In this document: piece by piece, positions 34,857 through 44,800 of the stretch
Layout: the number at the start of each line of letters is the position of its first letter
How positions within the stretch are numbered: position 1 is the first letter of the stretch
Assembly (NCBI RefSeq): GCF_005434975.1
Contig: NZ_SKCJ01000002.1
Location: 1,240,001 to 1,304,000, forward strand
Direction: 5' to 3'
Length of the DNA stretch: 64,000 nucleotides
Origin: Parerythrobacter lutipelagi
GTDB lineage: Bacteria; Pseudomonadota; Alphaproteobacteria; Sphingomonadales; Sphingomonadaceae
Made by a program: the position numbers and the translations under genes
Notes under the pieces: generated by a model
What the model was told of the DNA's origin: nothing
What the model saw: only the letters and a program-made list of their open reading frames with translations
Database searches by the model: none

Positions 34857-35527
34857 GAGGATCTGTGGTTTTTCGCAATCGGACCGAAGCCGGGCAGGAA
34901 CTGGCCCGCCGGCTCCGGGACATGCGCCTGCCCGACCCGGTTGTCCTGGCCCTGCCACGCGGCGGAGTGCCCGTCGGTTATGAAGTTGCCAAGGCTCTGG
35001 GCGCCCCGCTCGATGTTATTCTGGTGCGCAAGATTGGTGCACCGGGACACGAGGAGTACGGCATCGGCGCAGTCGTAGATGGTTCAGCTCCGAAGACTGT
35101 CATCGACGAGGCCACCGCCCGGATGGTCGGAGCAACTCCGGAGTACATCGAGCGCAAGGTCGCGCAGGAACTCGAGCTTATCGAGAGCCGCCGGGAAGCC
35201 TATCGAACGGGACCTCCGCTTGCCCTGAAGGGGCGAACCGCAATTCTGGTCGATGACGGCATCGCAACCGGAAACACCGTCATGGTCGCACTGCAGGCCT
35301 TTTCGGCGGCCGCCCCGGCACGGGTTGTGCTCGCCGTTCCAGTGGCCCCGCGCGACACCTTGAACCGTCTGAGGAGCTTCTGCGACGAGATTGTCTGTCT
35401 CGCCGTTCCAGAGCCTTTTCACGCGGTCGGCGCGCATTACTCCGACTTTGGTCAGACCACCGATGCGGAAGTCGTGCAGCTACTCGCATCGGCGCGTCGC
35501 CATATGGCGAGCGAGATACAGGGGTAG
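34853..35527 (+). CDS. Phosphoribosyltransferase-family protein
   Basis: 224 residues. The PRPP loop ILVDDGIATGNT (near 127) and the LPRGGVPVGYEVA segment (near 36) with RKIGAPGHEEYGIGA place it in type I phosphoribosyltransferases. The family is the one fused to hydrolase domains in mycobacteria; its acceptor base is not known and some members may be regulatory. Translationally coupled to the hydrolase gene; convergent with pfkB four bases on. Confidence 0.9.
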   Translation: MRGSVVFRNRTEAGQELARRLRDMRLPDPVVLALPRGGVPVGYEVAKALGAPLDVILVRKIGAPGHEEYGIGAVVDGSAPKTVIDEATARMVGATPEYIERKVAQELELIESRREAYRTGPPLALKGRTAILVDDGIATGNTVMVALQAFSAAAPARVVLAVPVAPRDTLNRLRSFCDEIVCLAVPEPFHAVGAHYSDFGQTTDAEVVQLLASARRHMASEIQG

Positions 35528-35531
35528 GCGG

Positions 35532-36458
35532 TCAATCGCCCGAGCCCTCGTACAGTCGCTTGACGTCTTCGGCCCGACACAGATCGGTGCCTGGTGTCAG
35601 GACAGCTGCAGCGCCGGCCGCGAGCCCGAACCGAAAAGCCTCTTCGACTTGCTTGCCGCTCGCCAGCGCATGAACCATGGCAGCAAGAAAACTGTCGCCC
35701 GCCCCGACCGCACTTCTCGTTTCTACGGCGATCGCCGGCAAGCGCAGAGTGCCATCCTGATGCGCCAGCAGCGCACCCTTTTCTGCCATAGTGATTGCCA
35801 AAAAGGTCACCTGTCCGCGCCCCACAAGCTCCATCGCGGCGGCTGCGATCGATGTCTCATCGGCGAGTTCGGAACCGATCAGCGCGCGAAATTCGCCGAG
35901 GCTTGGCTTGGCGAGGAAAACATGTCCGCCGTCTATCCCGGCCTTCAGCGCATCACCCGACGTATCCAGTACGAAGCGCTGCCCCCGGTCGGCTGCGATG
36001 GCCGCTGCCTGGGCATAGAAGTCGGTCGGGACGCCGCGCGGCAATGATCCGCTTGCCACTATATAGTCGTGACGCGCGTCGCCCAGTCGTGAAAGGCATT
36101 CGGACCACTCGGATTCAGCGACTATCGGGCCTTCGGGAACAAAGCGGTATTCGTGGCCGGTGCTCCGCTCGTGCACCACTGTACTCACACGCGTTTCACC
36201 GCCGATGCTGATGGTCGACCGCACGAGCTGGTGCAGGTCCAGCAAACCGTCGAGTGCGGCACCGGTCGCGCCGCCGGAGAGGTAATAGCAACGGGCGTTT
36301 CCGCCCAGTCGCACGAATACCCGCGCCACGTTGATGCCGCCCCCACCCGGGTCGTAATGCTCGCCTCGTGCGCGCATCTTGCGCATGGGCAGAACCTGCT
36401 CGACCTCGCACGCGACATCGAGCGTGGGGTTCATGGTCAGCGTTCCGATATCGAACAT
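35532..36458 (-). CDS. pfkB: PfkB-family sugar kinase, probably 6-phosphofructokinase II
   Basis: 308 residues from the ATG at 36458, which has GGAGG in front and shares one base with the ppsA stop (TGATG). The N-terminal LTMNPTLDVACEVEQVLP, the GGGGINVARVFVRLGG substrate loop (near 36) and the catalytic GAGDSFLAAM (Asp near 252) match PfkB/FruK enzymes; the start LTMNPTLD is the form seen in E. coli PfkB. It would phosphorylate fructose-6-phosphate. PfkB is also a DosR-regulon member. Last gene of the USP-ndvB-ppsA-pfkB operon. Confidence 0.9.
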   Translation of the reverse strand: MFDIGTLTMNPTLDVACEVEQVLPMRKMRARGEHYDPGGGGINVARVFVRLGGNARCYYLSGGATGAALDGLLDLHQLVRSTISIGGETRVSTVVHERSTGHEYRFVPEGPIVAESEWSECLSRLGDARHDYIVASGSLPRGVPTDFYAQAAAIAADRGQRFVLDTSGDALKAGIDGGHVFLAKPSLGEFRALIGSELADETSIAAAAMELVGRGQVTFLAITMAEKGALLAHQDGTLRLPAIAVETRSAVGAGDSFLAAMVHALASGKQVEEAFRFGLAAGAAAVLTPGTDLCRAEDVKRLYEGSGD

Positions 36459-38869
36459 CACCCTGCCTCCTTCCGGGTACTGCGCGCCTTCCGCGCCTTC
36501 TCTGCCGCCGCGACATGCTGTTTCACTGCCAAAAAGCTGTCGGGTGTCACCGAGATCGAGTCGATCCCGCACTCCACCAAAAAGTGCGCGAACTCCGGAT
36601 CGTCACTCGGTGCCTGCCCGCACAGACCAACCTTGGTGCCGTGGCGGTGTGCCTGTTCGATTACATGGCGGATCATCCATTCGACAGCGGGATCACGCGC
36701 ATCGAACTGATCGGCGAGCAGCTCGGAATCGCGATCGATGCCGAGCGTCAGCTGCGTCAAATCGTTGCTGCCGATGGAGAACCCGTCGAAGCGCTGAGCG
36801 AACTCCCCCGCCAGCACCACGTTGGAAGGGATTTCGCACATCACGTAAACCTCGAGGCCGTTCTCCCCCCGTGTCAGCCCTTCATCGCGCAGAACCGCCA
36901 GCACTGCGTCGGCCTCGGCCAACGTCCGGCAAAACGGGATCATGATGGCGACGTTGGTGAAACCCAAATCCTGTCGCAAGTCCCTGATCGCGCGGCATTC
37001 CAGAGCAAAACCGGCGCGGTATTGCGGCGAAGTGTAGCGGGCAGCGCCGCGAAAGCCGAGCATGGGGTTTTCTTCCCGCTGCTCGAATTCCTTCCCGCCG
37101 ATGAGGCCGGCATATTCATTGGTCTTGAAATCGCTCATCCGCACGATCACCGTTCGCGGAAACTGCATTGCGGCTATCCGGGCAAGGCTTTGCGCCAGCT
37201 GATCGACGAAGAAGTCACGCCGGTCGGGATATTGCGCGGTCATTCGCTTGATCTGCGCTTTTGCGTCAACGTCTCGAAGGTCGTCGAACTGCACCAGCGC
37301 CATCGGATGAATCTTGATCGTGTTGGCGATGACGAATTCCATTCGGGTCAGCCCAACCCCGTCGCTGGGCAATTGCCACCAGCGCGCCGCGGCTCCGGGA
37401 TCGGCCAGGTTCAGCATGATCCTCGTTTCAGTGTCTGGCACGGAGGCTAGGTCGATCTCCTCGCTCGTCACATCGGCCGATCCCGCATAGACGATGCCCT
37501 TTTCGCCGCCGATACAACTGACCGTAACCGCCTCGCCCGAATGCAGGACTTTGGTTGCGTTGCCGGTCCCGACAACGGCAGGCAAACCGAATTCGCGGCT
37601 GACGATGGCGGCGTGCGAGGTGCGGCCGCCATGATCGGTCACGATGGCAGCAGCTCGCTTCATGACCGGTACCCAGTCGGGATCGGTGGTCGAAGTGACG
37701 AGGACCGAACCGTCGACAAAATCGGCAATGTCTTGCGCAGTCTTGATGAGACACACCGGACCATGGGCTGCGGAACCGCCGATCGCGAGCCCGGTGACCA
37801 GCTCCTCGCCGGTACGGGAGAGCGCGTAAGTCCTGAGGGTGCCGGGCGCGATGCGCGAGTGGACGGTTTCGGGCCGCGCCTGGAGAATGAAAAGCTCTCC
37901 GTCGGCGCCGTCCTTGCCCCATTCGATGTCCATCGGACGGCCGTAGTGGTCTTCGATCAGAACCGCCCATCGAGCCAGCCGAAGCACCTCCGGATCGGAC
38001 AAGACGAACGCATCGCGTTCCTCCGGACTGGTCTCGACATTGATCGTCGAAGCGCCGCCGGCCTGAGAATAAACCATTTTGACTGCCTTGGCACCGCACC
38101 GACGCGCAATGATCGGGCTGAATTCCCGTTTGCCGAGTAGCGGTTTAAACACCTGCCACGCATCAGGATCGACCGCGCCCTGGACCACATTCTCGCCCAG
38201 CCCCCAAGCTCCGTCGATCATCACCACGTCAGGAAAGCCGGTCTCGGTATCGATCGTGAACATCACCCCGGAGCAAGCCTGATCGGCGCGGACCATTCGT
38301 TGCACTCCGACCGAGAGCGCGACCGTGCCCTCGGCAAAACCATGCGCAGCGCGGTAAGTGATTGCCCGATCTGTATAGAGCGATGCGAAACAGCGCCGAC
38401 ACGCATCGAGCAGGGCTTCCTCCCCGGATATGTTGAGATATGTCTCCTGCTGTCCTGCAAAGCTCGCTTCTGGCAGGTCCTCGGCCGTGGCGCTTGACCG
38501 GACCGCCACCGCGGGCTCGGCTTCGCCCTCTTCCTGGGCCATCTGGATGTAGCCGTCGCAGATCGCCTCGCGCAGTTCCTCCGGCCATTCACCGCCGGAG
38601 ATGACGGCCCTGATCGCTGCGCCGGTCTTCGCGAGATCGACTTCGCCCGCTTCGAACCGGGCGAAGTGTTGAGAGATCACCGCCCGCAGACCATTGTGTT
38701 CGAGAAACAACCCGAACGCGTGCGCGGTGGTGGCAAAGCCGGGTGAAACCGCAATGCCCTTCGGGACGAGCGCGCCGATCAATTCGCCGAGCGAGGCATT
38801 CTTGCCCCCGACCAGGCCCACATCCTCTCTGGTTACGTCTTCGAATTTCAGGACGAGAGCGTTTGTCAT
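36458..38869 (-). CDS. ppsA: Phosphoenolpyruvate synthase
   Basis: 803 residues. Converts pyruvate and ATP to PEP, AMP and phosphate. An N-terminal ATP-grasp domain (about 1-345, GLVGGKNASLGEL and RSSATAEDLPEASFAGQQ), the phosphohistidine swivel domain (TDHGGRTSHAAIVSREFG, His near 420) and the C-terminal PEP-binding barrel (GSNDLTQLTLG and LCGQAPSD, catalytic Cys near 765) are complete. The start overlaps the ndvB stop by four bases (ATGA). Gluconeogenic PEP next to PfkB in one operon is unusual because the two push carbon in opposite directions. Confidence 0.96.
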   Translation of the reverse strand: MTNALVLKFEDVTREDVGLVGGKNASLGELIGALVPKGIAVSPGFATTAHAFGLFLEHNGLRAVISQHFARFEAGEVDLAKTGAAIRAVISGGEWPEELREAICDGYIQMAQEEGEAEPAVAVRSSATAEDLPEASFAGQQETYLNISGEEALLDACRRCFASLYTDRAITYRAAHGFAEGTVALSVGVQRMVRADQACSGVMFTIDTETGFPDVVMIDGAWGLGENVVQGAVDPDAWQVFKPLLGKREFSPIIARRCGAKAVKMVYSQAGGASTINVETSPEERDAFVLSDPEVLRLARWAVLIEDHYGRPMDIEWGKDGADGELFILQARPETVHSRIAPGTLRTYALSRTGEELVTGLAIGGSAAHGPVCLIKTAQDIADFVDGSVLVTSTTDPDWVPVMKRAAAIVTDHGGRTSHAAIVSREFGLPAVVGTGNATKVLHSGEAVTVSCIGGEKGIVYAGSADVTSEEIDLASVPDTETRIMLNLADPGAAARWWQLPSDGVGLTRMEFVIANTIKIHPMALVQFDDLRDVDAKAQIKRMTAQYPDRRDFFVDQLAQSLARIAAMQFPRTVIVRMSDFKTNEYAGLIGGKEFEQREENPMLGFRGAARYTSPQYRAGFALECRAIRDLRQDLGFTNVAIMIPFCRTLAEADAVLAVLRDEGLTRGENGLEVYVMCEIPSNVVLAGEFAQRFDGFSIGSNDLTQLTLGIDRDSELLADQFDARDPAVEWMIRHVIEQAHRHGTKVGLCGQAPSDDPEFAHFLVECGIDSISVTPDSFLAVKQHVAAAEKARKARSTRKEAG

Positions 38870-41800
38870 GTTGGTTCTCCAACCGGCTCGCGTTGCGCCG
38901 CTCCGCAGCGAACCAGGACGTGCCGCGTCATGCCCTCCGCAGGGAAGGCGATTGCATCCCCGGCAAAGTCTTCGCCATCGACCACGATTGTGAGCTCGCG
39001 TCCCTCGCGGTGACGCGAAACTTCAACGACAATTTTTGCGTCGCCCCGCCGCATGACTGCGCGATATCCTGGCCAATCCGCAGGCAGCGATGGCGCAACG
39101 CGCAACTTGCCATCCTCGAGAGTAAGACCGAGCAGGCCTTCAACGCCAAGACGCCATGTCCATGCGGCCGCGCCGGTGTACCAGCTCCACCCGCCCTTCC
39201 CGCGATGCGGATGGGCCGAAGCAATATCGCCTGCAATCACATAGGGTTCGATCCTGTAATGCTCGGTGCCTTCGCTGCTGGCAGTTCGCCGGCCCGGGCA
39301 AATCATGTGGAATATTTCGAGCGCTTCTTCGGGCTCTCCGCTTTGCGCAAGCGCAAGGCCGAGCCAGGCAGCCGCATGGGAGTATTGCCCGCCATTCTCG
39401 CGCAGACCCGGCGGATAGGCGGCGATGTAACCGGGATCGATGGCGCTTCGGTCGAACGGCGGCCACAACAGTCGGGCGAGCCCTGCCTCCCGGTCGATTA
39501 GTTCCCCACGCGCGGATTCGATTGCCCGGGCGGTGCGCTGCCGGTCAGCGCCGGCGAACACCGCCCAGCTCTGCGAAATGGAATCGATCCGGCATTCTTC
39601 GTTGCGAGCCGAACCAAGCGGATGCCCCTCGTCGTCGTACGCCCGGCGATACCAACTGCCGTCCCAGCCTGCATCCTCGGCGTTACGCCGCCATTCACCG
39701 GCCAATCGGGACCAGTGCTCTGATTGATGCACGCGGTCCAATCGTGCTTCGAGATCGGATAGCATGCTCGCAGCCACCGAAGCGAACCAGGCCAGCCAGA
39801 CGCTCTCGCCGCGGCCATGATCTCCGACACGGTCCATGCCGTCGTTCCAGTCACCAGTACCCATCAGCGGGAGCCCATGAGCGCCGAGAGACACCCGTTC
39901 GAGGGCTCGCTCGCAATGTTCGATCAGGGACGCGCTCGTCCCGGAAACCGGGAATTGAGCGTAACGGTCGTTTTCCTGCTGGCCGAGAGGCGGCGCGGAG
40001 AGGAACGGCACGCTTTCCTCCAGGATAGCCGCGTCACCGGTCGCGCGGACATAAGTCCCCGCCGCATATGGCAACCATAACAGATCGTCGGAAAAGCGCG
40101 TGCGCACGCCGCGATCGGCAGGAGGGTGCCACCAATGCAGCACATCGCCTTCCTCGAACTGGTGGGCGGCACAAGTGAGTATATGCGCTCGGGTTCGTGC
40201 GGGATCGCTGGGCAACAACGCGAGCACATCCTGCAACTGGTCGCGGAAACCGATCGCGCCGCTCGCCTGGTAGAAGCCAACCCGGGCCATAATCCGGGAG
40301 GAAAGCGACTGGTAGATGAGCCAGTGATTGATCATCGTGTCGAAGACAGGGTCGGGAGTCTCGACCTGGACCGCGCCCAGTCGCTCTTCCCATTTGCCGG
40401 CTAAGGCGCTTTCCGCACTCGCGATAGTGGCAGGATCTTTCCACTTCTTGGCCAGAGCAACGGCCTGTGCTTCGCTTTCGCCTTGCCCGAGCAGAAAGGT
40501 CACTTCCTGGCTTTCACCCGGTGCCAGATCGAGATGGACCTGGTAGGCGCCGCACGCATCCGGTCCGGCGACTTGCGTGCCGGCAAGACCCCAGCGTCGC
40601 AGACCTTCAGGCTCGGCATAACGGCCCTCGCGCCCAAGGAACTCTTCCCGATCCGTCGTAAAGCTGTGTGCTCCGACCGTGGCAGACAGGAAAGCACTGC
40701 GCTCGGCGAAATCGGCGTTCCACGGGTTCGACGCGAGCAATACCTGAGCGCTCTCGTCGAACCGGCAGCGGACATGCCGCCGGGACACCGATGGCAGCGA
40801 ACCCAGCAGCCATTCCGCGTAATAGGTGGCAGTAAGCCTGCGGTTGCGGTCGGTCCTGTTGTGAAGCCGCAAGCGGATCAGTTTAACCGGCGCGTCGGGC
40901 GCGGCGAACACCCGTTGCGACTGTTCCAGGCCATGCGAGTTCCTGCGCCAGTCGGAATAACCCAGGCCATGCGTGACCTCGCAGGCACCGTGCTGTCCGG
41001 ATGGTCCCGGTGTGACCGTCCAGATCGCCACGGTTTCTTCATCGCGCAAATAGAGCGCCTCCGAAGGCGGATCGCAGACCGGGTCGTTGGTCCATGGGGT
41101 AAGGCGGTTCTCGCCGCTGTTGATCGACCAGGTGAAGCCGCCGCCAGTCTCGGTCACAAGCGTGCCGAAATCATCGTTGGCCAGTACGTTGGACCAAGGC
41201 GCGGGCGTGGTCTGGCCCGGCCCCAGCCGGATGACATATTCGCGGCCATCTGGCGAAAAACTTCCCAGGACCTTGGCCGCCGCCTGGCCGGCATCCTCTG
41301 ACGGATCCGCGGGCGCAGAGCCATTCTGCGGCAGAGTCGGCAGGATTGGCGGCGGCATGAGCCCGGGGTGCCGGGTGGCAGCGATTTGTTGCCCAAGCGA
41401 ACCGGCAGTATCATCCAGTATGGCCCAGGCGACCGCCTCCAGCATGCGCACCTGGTCCGCACCGCTCTGGTCCGCAAACAGCAAGTGAATGCCCCCGTTT
41501 CGCCCCAGCATGTCGGTCGCGCCCATATCTCTCAGAAGCTCGATCAGTTCGCCGCGCAGCGGTTCGACATAAGCGGAGCCGGTGTTCTGCAAGATCACGA
41601 GGTCGACCGGCAAACCTGTGCGCCGCCAGAGTTCGTGCGCGCTTGCCAGAAGCGGCAGCAATGCCTCGTTTCCGCGATTGACGCGCAAGAGAAGGATCGG
41701 GAGGTCGCCAGAAAGGGCAAGGCCCCACAGGCTTGATTGTCCGAGCCGGTTCTCCCTGATCCGTGCAGGCTCGGCCCGCAGAGTGCCATGCGGCAGGATC

Positions 41801-44800
41801 ATCAGTGATCCCAGTGTTTGCACCAGCGGAAGATCGGACCCGGCAAGCTTGCAGCGGGCAACGGTGCGGCTTGCCTCCAGTGCCGCGTCCCCGAAGATCC
41901 ATTCCATAGCCGCGAGCGTCGCATGGCGCTCTGCCACTTCCAGCGCACTTGAGGCACTGGCGGCTACAGCGGTCACGAGGCACATGACCTTCATCTCGCC
42001 GGGGCGCAACACGACCTCCCACTGAAGCGCCGAGACCGGATCGAGAGTGAAGCCGCTGGTTCCTGACAGATTCCGCGATGCGCCAAGCGGAGCCTCGAGC
42101 GTGCGGCCGCGCCCGATAAAGCCACGGCGGTCCGTCTCGTAACAAAGACCTTCGATCGGTCCGTTTTCGTCGATCGCGAACTGGACCATTGCGGCAGGAG
42201 TCTCGCTTGCGCTTCTCGGTGTGCGCGTGAACAACAACCCGCCCATCCGCGGCACATGGTGCCCGGCCACGAAAAGCTTGCTGAAGGCCGGGTGCCGCTC
42301 ATCCTCCACCGGTCTAGCGAGCACCACTTCGGCATAGCTGGTCAGGCGCAACCGGCGCACACGTGCGGTTTCGTTGATCAGCGTGACCCGGCGAATCTCG
42401 ATATCCTCGCCGCTCCCGACACACACTTCCTGCCGCAAATCGATGCCGTCGTCCCGGCGATGGAACTCGGCGCAATGGGGCTGAAACTGGACCCGATACT
42501 CGTCGGGAATGGCGCCGGTTGGCTGGCGCGTCGCAGACCACAAATTCGCGCTGTCGAGATCGACCAGATAGAGCCATATACCATCCGCCTCGCGCGTCGC
42601 GTCGGGGGCAAAGCGTGTCAGGCCCTGTCCCTGCCAGCGAAGAACGCCTGCGCCGCTTTCGCCAATCCAGCTGGACAGGCGGCCGTTGCCGAGCACGTGC
42701 ATCTGAGGGAAAGGCGTGGCCTCCGGCGTCCACGGTCCGATCGAAGCGGCGTCGACCACGGCAGCGCCTTCTGTGATGGTCTCGAGTCGTTCGATCTCGG
42801 GCGGAATCTCGTTGGGGACGCGCTCGCTGAGCAGCAATGAAACAAGTTTCATCTGCGGATTGCGCAGGAATCGGTGGACCATCCGGTCGGCCATGAGCGC
42901 ATTGGTAATCGCGCACAGGATCATACCTTGATGATGCGCCATATAGGCGACCACGGGCATGAAGCGCTGGGACGCAGGCGCGCGTTCGGGCGTGAAGTCC
43001 AGCGCTTCCCACATTCCATAGCGGCCTTGCGCGCCCAGATCGGAAAGCTTCCTCAGGTTCGCCGTGGCTTCTGCGGGAGCGACGGCTAAGGCCAGAGCTG
43101 AGGCGTAGGGCGATACCACTTGATCGCGCGCGAGCCCACGTTTGAGGCCGAGACCCGGCGTCCCAAATGCCTGATAGCGATAGCGGTGCTCCGGATCGCG
43201 CTCGGCATAGGCGGATTCCGATACGCCCCAAGGGATATCGAGCGAACGGGCATGTCGCTGCTGGATTGCCACCGACACGCGCTCACTCTCTCCGAGCAAT
43301 GTCTCCGGTTCGCCCCGCAGCAGGAGGCGCGGCATGAGATATTCGAACATCGACCCATTCCACGACACGAGCGAGAGACCGCCCTGTGCGCGCGTCACGG
43401 GGCGCTGGAGGTGGAACCAGTGGTCGATTGGCACGTCACGCTTTGCGATCGCGAAGTAGCTTGCCAGACGGGCCTCCGAGGCGAGCAAATCGTAGTGGTG
43501 CGTATCCAACCGGCTGGCGGTGACATTGTGGCCGATGTAGAACAGCCGTCGGTCGCGATCATAAAGCCAGCTGAAGTCCATCGACCATGCCAGTGCGACC
43601 GCTTTTTCTGCCAGCGCGTGAAGCGCACCGGCTTGGGCAGCTTGCGGCTCGAGATCACGATGCATCTCATCGACATGGTGACGCAGCCGATCCAGCCAGA
43701 CGAGCATATCACCCATCCGCTCGGTCGCTTCCTCCCCGACGGCATCGACGATCGCCTCGGCGCATTCGGCGAGCTCCAGAAGTTCGCGGTCTCTCATGCG
43801 ATGGATGCAGGCTGCATGCTCGGCTTCTTCACCCGTCGCAGCGACGACTTTCGCGCGCGAGCGGATTGCACTTACCAGAGCGCGAAGATCGGCCGTTTCG
43901 GGAATGTCTGTGGCGGCCTGGTCGAGCAATTCGAAAACATCGTCCAGACCCTGCCAGCGCTGCGCCTCTATCCCGACACCCGAAGCGGCCTGGCGGAGTG
44001 TTTCAGCATAGGCGATCAGGCTGACAGCCAGATTCCCGCTATCGACAGTCGAGACATAGCGGGGCTCGAGCGGGCGCAAGTGGCGCGTGTCATACCAGTT
44101 GTAAAAATGCCCGCGATACCGCTCCAGCTGGTCCAGCGCGTCAAGCACGTTGCTGCCGCGCGCCAAAAGCTCGGCCCGGCCCAGGAAACCCAGATCCCAT
44201 GCCGCGGCGGTGGAGACCAGAAGCATTCCGATGTTGGTCGGGGATGTTCGATGACCGATCTCTTCGTGGGGCGGACCTTGATAATTGTCCGGCGGCAGCC
44301 AGTTGTCTTCGGGGCCGGCAAACCGCTCGAAGAAATACCAGGTCCTGCGCGCGAGCAACCGGAGGAAATTGCTGTCGCCCTCGTCCAGCGGCCTTGCCTG
44401 CGACTGGCGCGGCCGACCGCTGATCAGGGCAATTTCAGGTGCCGCCAGCCAGACCGCGAGCAACGGAAGTGCAACCGGCAAGGCGCTTGGCCGCAGCACG
44501 GCCAGCATCACGCCGATGACAGCCGCCAATACCGATCCCAACCACATTTCGCGCCACACGAGTATGCGCGCGCTTTGTTGCGCCATGCGCGAGGCGACGT
44601 GCGCAGCTGCCGTCCATTCAAGCATGTTGCGGCCGCTGACGAATGTGCGCCACAAGGTAATCACGATCGCGTGCAGCGAAAGCACCGCCTCGTTCATGAG
44701 ATAGACGATCAGTTGCAGCCAGCGCCCCGTCTGGTCCGCCAGCTGCGCACGCAAGCCGAAGGTGGCCCCCAGCCGCCGTCCGCGTGCCATCCCGCTCACA

